Origin: Brachycybe producta
Lineage: Eukaryota; Arthropoda; Diplopoda; Playtdesmida; Andrognathidae
Direction of reading: 5' to 3'
DNA length: 64,000 nt
NCBI GenBank assembly: GCA_036925085.1
Contig: JAUPFP010000057.1
Span: 1 to 64,000, forward strand
Shown here: one piece after another, positions 9,819 to 18,478 of the stretch
Numbering within the stretch: the stretch's first letter is position 1
Layout of the letters: each line of letters opens with the position of its first letter
Notes under the pieces: model-generated
The model's database searches: none
Seen by the model: the letters and a program-made list of their open reading frames with translations, nothing else
Told to the model about the DNA's origin: nothing
Program-made: the position numbers and the translations under genes

Positions 9819-9867
9819 CTTGGACCTGGTTACACCTCGCAGGTGTACACAGGTCCAAGGTATAAAA
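9819..9867 (+). promoter_or_regulatory. 41-bp dyad plus TATA box in the 5' LTR
   Basis: Arms CTTGGACCTG (9819-9828) and CAGGTCCAAG (9850-9859) are perfect inverted repeats. Inside them TACACCT (9831-9837) and AGGTGTA (9841-9847) pair around CGC. TATAAAA follows one base later. This is the likely core promoter, with a symmetric factor site. The same dyad is present in the 3' LTR (18618-18658) and in element B (62401-62441). Confidence 0.7.
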
Positions 9868-9999
9868 GGACCATGTTCCTCTTTGTTCCTCAGTTCTTTC
9901 CTTTGCCTGTTTTTGCGATACATTCCAAATCATGGGCCTGAGGATTTCCAGTTAGTATTTTACTATTCACCCTTGTATCTGTACTTCTTACAAGGAATG

Positions 10000-10005
10000 A
10001 ATAAA
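10000..10005 (+). terminator. Poly(A) signal AATAAA in the 5' LTR
   Basis: AATAAA lies 139 bases after the TATA box, in the order expected for the U3-R boundary of an LTR. The copy in the 3' LTR (at 18799) would end the element's own transcript. Confidence 0.55.
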
Positions 10006-10369
10006 AGTGTTGTAATAAGAAGTAGCGTTGTCTCTATGTCTTTATGCTAATAACTTCTCTTCAGAGGCCGGAGGTTTCATAGGGCAGGAGCTATACGATT
10101 CTCAGCAGCTACAACATCTTCTCTAGTCGGAATACCGATGGAGAAGATGTATATCAGCATCAACCGGAAGAGAGAGAGATGGCCGCCACTCTCCTGCATT
10201 GATTTCACCCCCATGCAGAAGAGTGACTACAATCTATCTCCATCCAGCTCTCTCTACAGCTCGGATCTTCTCTGTGCAGGTGTCATACTGCTCAGAGAAG
10301 AAACGAAAAGTAGAAAATGTCATCGAAAGGTTGGTAATAAAATATTGGTTGATGTCAAAAGCTCACATT

Positions 10370-10387
10370 TGGTGGAGGAGCTGGGCA
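10370..10387 (+). other. Candidate primer binding site
   Basis: Two bases after the 5' LTR, TGGTGGAGGAGCTGGG begins with TGG, the complement of a tRNA CCA end. Element B has TGGTGGAGGTGCGGGG at the same place. I cannot assign the tRNA. Confidence 0.4.
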
Positions 10388-10483
10388 TAGCTCCATCTGC
10401 CTTCTCCGACCTGTAAACAGAAGCCGTCCTTTGTCCTAAGTCTCGTGATTGTGCCTCACGAGGCTTCGTCCGTCCTTTCTATG

Positions 10484-10840
10484 TTGGAGCCACGTATGGA
10501 GACCCTCGATAGCGTCAAAGTCAACCGCGTGGCGCCTGTATGTAAAACCGCGTATGGAGACCCTCGATCACGTCAAAGTCAACCGCGCGGCGTCCTTTGT
10601 GTTGGAACCACGTGTGGAGACTCTCGATAGCGTCAAAGTCGACCACGTGGCGCCTTTGTAAAACCGCGTATGGAGGCCCTCGATCACGTCAAAGCCAACC
10701 GCGCGGCGTCCTTTGTGTTGGAACCACGTATGGAGGCCCTCGATAGCGTCAAAGCCAACCGCGTGGCGCCTTTTTATGTTGGGATCATGTATGGAGGCCC
10801 TCGATCACGTCAAAGCCAACCGCATGGTACCGTTTTTGTG
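10484..10840 (+). repeat. Leader tandem repeat, about six ~59-bp units
   Basis: Units start at CGTATGGAGACCCTCGAT or a variant (10493, 10551, 10611, 10668, 10726, 10788), with spacing 57-62 bp. The units alternate between GATAGCGTC and GATCACGTC types, so the original step may be a pair. The period is not a multiple of three, which argues against a coding repeat. Confidence 0.85.
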
Positions 10841-12695
10841 GAATCGCGAAAGAGACTTGTGGCTACACACACCACGTGTCGACCGCGCGATTCTGTGTCC
10901 TGTCCTTAGAGACACGTGGGAACGAACTTTTGTCTGCTGACCGCTTAGCACTCGGAAAGTGGACAACCGTTTGGACACACGTGTTTCCGTCCGTGTTTTT
11001 GTATTTCATGTTTCCATTACAATCACCCACTGTCACCTTCACTCTTCTTTAATTTTCAAAGTGAAACCCACACCACGTGGGCAACACTTTAAACAAATTC
11101 TTCTTACTCTCCGAGAGGAGTTTGCAGTCTCATTATGAGATGAGCAAACAAATCTCATCTACTAATCTATTCATCTATTAATAGGCTTTTAAAGGACGTG
11201 TGTGTCTTTTAAAATGTCCTATTATCTTCACTCTTCATCTTTAATTTTCAAGCAAGATTCTCCCTAACTCTATCTCATTGTTAGGGGGCTTACAAGCTTA
11301 AAACACACTTTTTCTAGCCACGTGGGACTTTCTTGTCCCCCCTTTTCTTTGTTCTTTGTTTTTACACTTGTGTTTCCCTTGGGACCACTATGTCCCAAGT
11401 CATGTTCTTCAGTTTCTTCATCATCATCACCTCAATGCATCATCACATGAACTTTCTCCATTGGACAGCTCTGAAGCCCGGCCGCCATCTTGGATCGACC
11501 GGACACTCTTCAAAAAGCGCCAACGGAGCGGTTTTTCGCTCCATGTGACTCATTGTTGTACCTTCTCTCATCTTTTTGTGTTCTCTTCTCTTCTCTTCTC
11601 TTCCAGAGGGTTGCACTCACGCGCCCCCTGGCGGAGTTCCTCTTGTTAGAGAAAACTTCTCTTTTTCTTTGAATTTTCTCTCTTTTTGTGTCTTTCTCCT
11701 GGCCACCATAAAAACGTGCCCCGGAGGAACTTTTCAATCATCAATTTTTGGACATTGCAATAAACTGAACCGGAAGTGGCCACCTCAGCGCCACCTACGG
11801 ACTTCTTCCTTCTACTCAACATAGTCCCTCACTGGGCACTGACTCTGTCTTTTCATCCAGAGCCATCCAGCAGTGAGGACTCAAAATTTCTCCAGTCTGA
11901 ACATTTCTTCTGGTTCACCAAGTATTTATCTTGTTGAACACACTTCAATTTCTACACTGTTTTACTGTTTTAATAAAACTAAATTAAAACTTTTGATGTG
12001 CGGGCACCGCACCTAAGTTTTAAACTTTCCAAGTAAAACAGCTTTCTTCTTTTGCTTTCAGGAGAGTTCAGCCATCTTGAACTTCTCCTTTGTTTGTGCA
12101 TTTAAAAAGTTCAGCCATCTTGAACTTTTTATTCTTGTGTGTTCTTTACACACACACTCTTCATTTCTAATTCACTTTCCGCAGTGCAATTTCGATTGGG
12201 TGGTGTACCACGCTCGAGGTTGTATTGTACATCTGCTGTTTCTTTATTGAGGTTTTTGGAATTCTCATAACCTCCACGTGGTCGCCAAATACCACGTGTC
12301 GAGAGAGATCCTTCTAAAATCTGACACTCAATAAAGAACTCATGACGCTACACCAGTTGGGAACCAAAACTCGTCACACGCCCAACTGAGAACACGATAC
12401 AACCATCACCACACTAACGGAGTGAACGGCCACTTCGTTATACATGTCACAAGCTTAGGTAATCTATCGTTACTCAGTGTATAAGAGTACGATAGTGTCG
12501 GTTGCCGACAAGCACTAAATTACCGACGCACAGTGACAACACCGACCTACAAACTGAACGAGTCCCATCATACTGGAACCGAAAAGTATAGCTCAGAGTG
12601 TACTCGAGAACCCTCGGAGCTGCACACAACGACTTGGACTTCGCCGGACTCGTTCATCACCGCACATTCACATTACACAAGCCACTTCATTAATC
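10841..12695 (+). other. Rest of the element A leader, non-coding
   Basis: About 1.85 kb without a supported gene. It contains many CACGTG hexamers, a GCCGCCATCTTGGAT stretch (11480-11494) that matches the known YY1 consensus, and the twin stem-loops listed separately. A leader this long before gag is unusual but known in non-autonomous LTR elements. Confidence 0.6.
12060..12130 (+). other. Twin stem-loops with the same loop
   Basis: Hairpin 2 is perfect: AAAAAGTTCA (12104-12113) pairs with TGAACTTTTT (12121-12130) around GCCATCT. Hairpin 1 (12060-12089) has GTTCA/TGAAC around the same GCCATCT and near-complementary AGGAGA/TTCTCCT flanks. Both lie about 600 bases before gag, where LTR elements often hold packaging or dimer signals. 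Confidence 0.65.
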
Positions 12696-14447
12696 ATGGC
12701 TACCTCACACGACAATACGGGGTCCCTGTCTGATCACCAGGGTTCGCACGAAGATCTGTTGGAAGTACCCGTGACTACTGATGTGACACCACCGCCGCGG
12801 CCGACTGGGGCCGAGTTTGACCACCTGTCACAACAAGTGGCTGCACTCTCGACTCGTATGTCTCAGTTCATAGACGACCGATTCACACCGAATCGACCGA
12901 CTACACCACGGCGGACAACACGCACACACCGACTTCGCGACGATGACTCGGACGCCTCTTCAGCCCCCTATGTTGGCTACAGAGAGCGTCACGATCGTTA
13001 CGAAAGACATTACACACCGCACACACGTCATCTACCGCGTAACCCTGACTGGCAACAACAAGGGCAGTCAGATGATCCGCGTCACAGAGATGAGCGTGCG
13101 GAAATACCGATCACGACACGTGCTGATTCTCCTCACTCGCTTGTCCGGGTTGCACGTAGCGGTCGCCGCTCGACACCCCCGGAACAACAGCCTAGCCAAG
13201 GAGCGACACAAGGCACTTCAGTTTACGCGCCACGTTTTCCACCTCAAGGGGTAGGTCTGATGCCGGCTGGAATGTCAAACGTCCAGGATGGCATCTATCG
13301 ACCAACCCCCAGAGAACCCTCCGTGGAAGAATTCAATAAGAAATACAGCGGTCGCCACCCAGCCGACTCAATCCAAAAATTCAACGGATTGACAGGTTTC
13401 CGTCCCTTCCTGGAAGAATTCGAGGAAGTGGCACACCTGTACGGTTGGAAAGACCACCACAAGGAGGAATACATCACGGGGTGTTTCACTGGGGCCGCCC
13501 GTACGTGGCTGAGTAAACTAAGGTATGAGCTTCAGGACATTCCTTGGCCAGCACTGAGAGTACAGATGGTAGATACGTTCGGGAAACCGAACGAACTGGC
13601 CATCTTGGAGAAAAAGTATACAGAGATGCTCCAGAAGGAAGGTGAGAGTACACAAGCTTTCATCTGGGAGTTTATGATACTCGGCGACCGAGTTTACCCG
13701 CAACTTGATGATCAGCTACGTATAAGCCAGTTGCGCCGCGCTCTACATCCCACCATACAGAACGCCGCGCATCACGCATCTACGACGTCGTTCAAGGACT
13801 TCGCAAACGCCGTCCTCAATATGGAGGTGGTCTTGCTGTCCTTGGATAAATGGCCTACGGAACCAAAACCCGCAGCTGATTCACAGTCGGGTAAAGGAGC
13901 ATCGAAGACCGACCAGGAGCCGGCGGCAGCCGCCAGCCCTAAAGACAAACCACACCGGTCTAGGCATGATAAAAAGCCTAGTCAGACTGCTGCCACCAAT
14001 TCAAACCGACACTCTGCAGCGGACCCACAACCAGAGACCACTCGCACGTTCGACAAGAGTAAGTCGACGTGTTATAATTGTGGCAAACTGGGGCATTTCG
14101 TCCGTGAGTGTCGGCAACCGAAGAAGAAGGTTGCAATCAAGCAGTTTGGGGAGCCGGTTACCGACTATGACATCAAAGGAGAGGTGCCTGAAACGGATAT
14201 CATCACCGAAGACGGCATTGAGTTTGCCCTGATAAGAGTGGCGGGACAAATCCGCCGGATCCCTCTTCCAGCAGCAGACTCAGCCGCCGGAGCACCTCCT
14301 CCTGACACATCCGACAATGACAGCTCTGACCACTCTGAGGACATACCAATCAAAGTGCTCGACCGAGCTCCTGCACACAAATGGACCTCGGGCGAGCCGA
14401 TCAAGTGGCCACCCACGCTGTCAAGAAACCAAACGCGACGAAAATAA
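12696..14447 (+). CDS. gag: gag of element A, Ty3/gypsy-like, 583 aa
   Basis: An uninterrupted ORF with ATG in good context (ATCATGG). Residues 1-225 are Pro/Arg/Asp-rich and probably disordered. About 226-385 matches the retrotransposon Gag capsid pattern: IQKFNG, ARTWLSKL, then a Gln/Ser-rich helix before RALHP. About 386-455 is a charged linker. At 459-472 lies a CCHC zinc knuckle, CYNCGKLGHFVREC (CX2CX4HX4C), which binds RNA. An acidic tail follows. The product should form the capsid and bind element RNA in the cytoplasm. No protease or reverse transcriptase follows in any frame. Confidence 0.9.
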   Translation: MATSHDNTGSLSDHQGSHEDLLEVPVTTDVTPPPRPTGAEFDHLSQQVAALSTRMSQFIDDRFTPNRPTTPRRTTRTHRLRDDDSDASSAPYVGYRERHDRYERHYTPHTRHLPRNPDWQQQGQSDDPRHRDERAEIPITTRADSPHSLVRVARSGRRSTPPEQQPSQGATQGTSVYAPRFPPQGVGLMPAGMSNVQDGIYRPTPREPSVEEFNKKYSGRHPADSIQKFNGLTGFRPFLEEFEEVAHLYGWKDHHKEEYITGCFTGAARTWLSKLRYELQDIPWPALRVQMVDTFGKPNELAILEKKYTEMLQKEGESTQAFIWEFMILGDRVYPQLDDQLRISQLRRALHPTIQNAAHHASTTSFKDFANAVLNMEVVLLSLDKWPTEPKPAADSQSGKGASKTDQEPAAAASPKDKPHRSRHDKKPSQTAATNSNRHSAADPQPETTRTFDKSKSTCYNCGKLGHFVRECRQPKKKVAIKQFGEPVTDYDIKGEVPETDIITEDGIEFALIRVAGQIRRIPLPAADSAAGAPPPDTSDNDSSDHSEDIPIKVLDRAPAHKWTSGEPIKWPPTLSRNQTRRK

Positions 14448-15898
14448 AACAATAATTCATCAGTGTTTATTTCATGACTATGGAAATAAACACCAGCAAC
14501 CATCAAATATCAACAATAGAAGAGCGGGAGGAATTTGAGAATTGTTGTGTTGAGAAACAACTGAGGACAGTTGTCAAGAGGTGGGGGAGGGGATAAAAGG
14601 AACCCCCCAACGAATAAACAACCCCACAGCATCAACAACCCCTCTAAACACTCTCAAATAACTCCCAAAACTCTACAAAATTCACACAACTTTAATTTTT
14701 GAAACACTTCTAAACTTTTCAACATGGCCGCCAATATTTACATATTGGCAACCATTTCAAACATGCAATAAACTACACCGGAACCACGTGGCCTTCACAA
14801 ACAACTGTCAACCACGTGGTGCACCTGAGAAAAACGCCGAAGGCCAGTCAAGGACGTTCAGAAGAAAAATCAAGAGCCATAAAAGGGTCAGCAAAAGGAA
14901 AACACCGTGCTCCCCTTTATTATGGACGGACGTCATTGACCATGATGTTGACAGTAGAGGGATAGAAAACTTCAAAGAGACAATTGCTCTGGGGGCCAGA
15001 CCAATGCACTGGGACTTCAAAGAAAGCAAAAGAACAAACAACAAAAACTGCTGGCCATAAACAAATAAAAAAAAGGAAGAAAATCAGTTTTGAAGATTTT
15101 GTGAGAGCGGACACCTTCAATTAAAAAATAAAATTGAAGAACCTGTCACCCTCTCAATTAAGATCGAATTGTGGGACACCAACTCCTGTCCCACTCCCCC
15201 CTAAAAATAATAACAAACAGCAAGGTACATTAGTAACCTTGCTGACCTATTCTTTTCCAAAAAAGGCATTAAGGAAAAGAAGGGGAGAAAGTTAATGGGC
15301 AACTTCGCACCTCGGTGTGAAATAAAATAACGGCCCTTCTCCCTCGAGATTCCTTAGTCCTTTTGTTTATCTAAAAATAATAAACAGGACCGACTCTGAT
15401 AAGAATTAGATCAACACCTCTCACATCTAATGTCGGTGGGACAACCCCCACCCCCAATAAATAAAGTCGTGAAGAAATCAATTAGAGTAAGGTGTCTTAT
15501 TCTAAAAGGGGCCGGCCCTTCTAACTTTTAAAATTAAAAAAGAGAAAAGTGACCAAACTTGGTCAATTACCACTCGATTTGCTCTCTTCAAAGAAGCACT
15601 CGTTTTATTCATCCTGTCATCTCAATTATATTCACCTTCGATTCTTCAAATCTTCAAGTCCTTTTTGTGCCAAGTTCCAAATTCTAATTTCGAACTTCTT
15701 CAGTTTTGTTGTCAATCCAAAGCTTGAGTACCACCTTCAAGCCTTTGAACTCACGTGCGGTGCATCAGGCCTTCAGAACTCTTTGGACCTCTTGAAATAA
15801 TAACAGAGTGATCGGGGACCGATTTCTGTTATTATTTGGAAGTAACCACCAGCAGCGGGACTTTTGAAAAAGTAAGAACTTTCTAACTCTTAAGAAAT
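14448..15898 (+). other. Spacer between gag and the second ORF
   Basis: Non-coding. A TATA-like GGATAAAAGG lies at 14591. Stem-loops are seen at 14730-14749 (GCCAATAT/ATATTGGC, 8 bp), 15389-15437 (ACCGAC/GTCGGT outside ATTAGAT/ATCTAAT), 15550-15565 (TGACCAA/TTGGTCA) and 15795-15837, the last listed separately. A possible splice acceptor (CTTCTTCAG) is near 15700. It shares a short segment with the leader (GCAATAAACT and CCGGAA near 11756 and 14765). Confidence 0.55.
15795..15837 (+). promoter_or_regulatory. Strong stem-loop 62 bases before the second ORF
   Basis: AAATAATAACAG (15795-15806) pairs perfectly with CTGTTATTATTT (15826-15837). Inside, ATCGG and CCGAT pair around GGA, with an uneven AGTG/TT internal loop. 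The position right before the start codon suggests an RNA signal for translation, splicing or packaging. The role is inference. Confidence 0.65.
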
Positions 15899-18076
15899 AT
15901 GCCAGGTAGAGGCTCATGGAGAGGAGGCAGAATGATGTCTGCCTCTTCTAGTGAAGATGAGACGGAGAGTGGAACGGCGGGGACCGCTGAACCCCTCTCT
16001 CAATCTACCTGCCAGCTACAAAGGGCGGGCGCCGCCAGTGCGCCAGTAACGAGAAGAGAGTCGCCAAACATAATAGATAGGCGCCGCACCTCCTCCGAAC
16101 CGGAGAATTTTCACCGGCGTGGGGAGAAGCGCCTAAAAGCAAGCTTCAAGCGACCTGCCAATGTCGGGCGCGAAGGGAAGCCTGCTGCTCCAAGCAGCAT
16201 CGTCCCCTTCGACGTCACGACATCAAAACACTACTGGGAGGAGCGGGAAGACCGCATCGATATTAATACAATGGCATGGGGGGTTAACCAGGCGTTCCGC
16301 GATAGCATCGCGCCTGGTCAACCCATTCCGGGTGGAGCTGAAGCAAGAGGGAAGCGTGGGGGAGGTGGATCTGTGCCCTCCCCCCTCGAAGACCTCCACT
16401 TGGAGATGCAGAGGGAGGCTGCCCTTCGCCAGGCAGCCAGAGATAAAAAGGAAGGGGAGGACAATCTGGCGTACCTCCGTGCGGTTTGCGCCCGCCTTGT
16501 CGAGCTGGGCTTACCGTGTACGGCGCAACTCCCGAAGGAGGAGCTCCTGCGAATCGAGGCCCGACTCCAAGAAGCCGCCCGAGTTACGTCATCAGCTACG
16601 TCATCACCTCCATCCTCGAACTCGCCAGCAACCCTGACAACTGGCCTCTCCACATCTCCTTCTCCACCCATAACGCCACCAGAGCCTTTCCAACACTGCT
16701 CACCGGTGCCGTCAATCACTCCGCCGCCTCCTCCTCATACACCATTATCGTCACCACCAACCTCCCGATGTGCCACGCCTCCACGCAGCGAGGCCGCCAC
16801 ACCAACTCCGACTCCGAAGCTACCTTCCATAGTGGTGGTTCCCCAACCTGTTCGTGTTCAGGTTCCCACTGGGGCTCGCCCCAAGGAGCCTCAACAGTCC
16901 TACAGGGGCCACCACTCTTCTCGAGACTCTCTTCAACGGCCACAACCACGTCGCTCTTCGCCACGTGGTTCCCATCTTTCGCCCCGACGCCGACCCGACG
17001 GAAGAAGTCAGCAGGAACAACGTGGTTCCTCTGGACGCGGCCCTCCGCCGCGTAATAACTTCGACCCAAGGGTCAGGCAAGACCTACAGGATCACCGAGT
17101 CCAACTGGACCGCGACCATCGCTATGAAACTCGGGGCCCTCCTACTTGGGTCCCGCGTCGCTCTCCTCCTCCGCCACCTCCGGGCCGCCCTTCTGGACAA
17201 CCTACGCCTACACCTTTGATGCCGCCACCTTCCGCAGAGCGTGCCGCGTTCTTGAAAAAACAGAAGGCCATCACAAACCTTCTGCAAGACGTCATGCGAC
17301 AGGGAGGTGACCCCATGGAAGCACTGGGCCGTGCACCAGGAAGTGCCAAGCCACTGGAGGCGCTGAGCAGGAAGTCGGCATCGAAGCGACTACGTCAGCG
17401 GGCCCGCGATATGGCCCGGTCCGCCTTGCGCCATGCCAGGCCTATCACGGGCGCATCAGTTTCTTTGGAACCTGCGGCTCCAACACCAGCCCGACCAGCC
17501 GCACCGCCCACTGTACCCCATGCCGGGGCTACTCTGGGGCGGTTACCGCTGGATCATCCGTTCCGTGCAGCCACCTCCGGCGAGAGGTTGCTCAACAATC
17601 GGTGGGTCACTTGGCAGCGCGAAGTGCGCTCTGCCAACACCCTTTACATAGGACACTTCTCTTTGGAGGAAGGGTTTCCCCGTCTGGACCTCCCTCCCCG
17701 GGAGCGATATGTCGTGGGACTCTCCCGCCTAACAAGTGTCCTCATCACCATCGTCTTCCCAAGAAGACGGATTGTTGAAACCACCAGTTTCGCCGGAGAT
17801 GCCATCGATGAAGCCACGGAAGCCCTTTTGGGAGCTTTCGTCAACTCCGTCTTTAGACTGCCAGCTGGACAGACGTTCCGTACCAGCCGTCACTACATTC
17901 CGGAACCGGATCCTCGTTACCGAATCGCCGTCTTATGGGACGCCGCTTGGGCTACACTGTACAACAAGCGGTCCTCCCGCAAGATTATCGGGGACCGGGA
18001 CATCTTCAATATCTTCCACCAGGATCTACCTGACGACCAGGGACAATGGCTGTTTGCCGCATCCAGCTACCGATGA
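15899..18076 (+). CDS. Second ORF of element A, 725 aa, unrecognised
   Basis: An open frame of 725 codons, GC-rich. Residues 1-30 are Gly/Arg-rich (MPGRGSWRGGRMM) and then acidic. About 230-440 is strongly Pro/Ser/Thr-rich, with runs such as SITPPPPPHTP and later RSPPPPPPGRP mixed with Arg-rich stretches. About 445-535 is basic and helical (KKQKAITNLLQDVMRQ, SKRLRQRARDMARSALR). About 550-725 looks like a folded domain rich in aromatic and hydrophobic residues, ending FAASSYR. I see no signal peptide, membrane span, zinc knuckle or catalytic motif, so it is neither a pol nor an obvious envelope. A nucleic-acid-binding or structural accessory protein is a guess. Several overlapping frames are also open because of the composition. 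Confidence 0.7.
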   Translation: MPGRGSWRGGRMMSASSSEDETESGTAGTAEPLSQSTCQLQRAGAASAPVTRRESPNIIDRRRTSSEPENFHRRGEKRLKASFKRPANVGREGKPAAPSSIVPFDVTTSKHYWEEREDRIDINTMAWGVNQAFRDSIAPGQPIPGGAEARGKRGGGGSVPSPLEDLHLEMQREAALRQAARDKKEGEDNLAYLRAVCARLVELGLPCTAQLPKEELLRIEARLQEAARVTSSATSSPPSSNSPATLTTGLSTSPSPPITPPEPFQHCSPVPSITPPPPPHTPLSSPPTSRCATPPRSEAATPTPTPKLPSIVVVPQPVRVQVPTGARPKEPQQSYRGHHSSRDSLQRPQPRRSSPRGSHLSPRRRPDGRSQQEQRGSSGRGPPPRNNFDPRVRQDLQDHRVQLDRDHRYETRGPPTWVPRRSPPPPPPGRPSGQPTPTPLMPPPSAERAAFLKKQKAITNLLQDVMRQGGDPMEALGRAPGSAKPLEALSRKSASKRLRQRARDMARSALRHARPITGASVSLEPAAPTPARPAAPPTVPHAGATLGRLPLDHPFRAATSGERLLNNRWVTWQREVRSANTLYIGHFSLEEGFPRLDLPPRERYVVGLSRLTSVLITIVFPRRRIVETTSFAGDAIDEATEALLGAFVNSVFRLPAGQTFRTSRHYIPEPDPRYRIAVLWDAAWATLYNKRSSRKIIGDRDIFNIFHQDLPDDQGQWLFAASSYR

Positions 18077-18478
18077 GGCCAGGTCCGGCGGGATTACCCC
18101 CCCGTACGGTTCATGGACCCAGGATCCTCCCCACCCTCCGCAGCAGGGATAGCTGCGCGCCACATGTACTCATGTGGTTGCCACCCATCCGGGTGGCATT
18201 ATCGAAAAATTTATAAAAAATAAAATACGTTGCAACTGTTCTTTTCTTTTTAGATTTCAATAGCGGCTCGCCACTCAGCGAGCATTAATTATCTTTGTTT
18301 TATGTTTTCAGCCTTTTCCAATTTTTAAGGGCGCTGACACTTCGGTGCCAGTGCCTTTCCATAACCACCTCTGTACACGGTAAGTCCTCAGCCACCCATG
18401 TCTCCCCGCTGCGTAACTTGAAAACCTTCCACCCTTGGCTGGAGTACGAGGACGTACTCCAAGCAAAGTTGGAGGGTA
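18077..18478 (+). other. 3' region of element A with three stem-loops and a polypurine tract
   Basis: Perfect hairpins: CCACATG/CATGTGG around TACT (18160-18177), TGCCACCC/GGGTGGCA around ATCC (18179-18198) and GCTCGC/GCGAGC around CACTCA (18266-18283). A purine-rich AAAGTTGGAGGGTA directly precedes the 3' LTR and fits a polypurine tract. TTTTCAG at about 18307 and CACGGTAAGT at about 18378 resemble a splice acceptor and donor. Confidence 0.6.

Larger units (their letters stand above)
9680..10367 (+). repeat. 5' LTR of element A
   Basis: 688 bp, starting TGTAACACCCTG and ending AAAAGCTCACA. It holds a TATA box (TATAAAA at 9861) and AATAAA at 10000, a plausible U3-R-U5 order. A pyrimidine-rich stretch ending CTTCTCTTCAG near 10062 resembles a splice acceptor. 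Small ORFs on both strands recur in every LTR copy and show no family match. Confidence 0.92.

Noticed and set aside
9670-10416. Small ORFs on both strands in the LTRs (also at 18388-19170 and 62156-62992)
   Set aside because: They recur because the LTR recurs; no family motif and they overlap promoter and poly(A) signals.
10445-10940. ORFs through the leader tandem repeat (also 63021-63499)
   Set aside because: The repeat step of about 59 bp is not a multiple of three and several frames are open at once, so they look like by-products of the repeat.
12533-12733. 66-residue ORF overlapping the gag start
   Set aside because: A different frame in the leader with no motif; gag has the better start context and a clear domain.
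14788-15800. ORFs of 80-90 residues in the gag/ORF2 spacer
   Set aside because: Short, no motif, and they overlap predicted RNA stems.
16161-17219. Overlapping ORFs of up to 189 residues inside the second ORF of element A
   Set aside because: Alternative frames of a Pro/Ser-rich, stop-poor region; the main frame is far longer.
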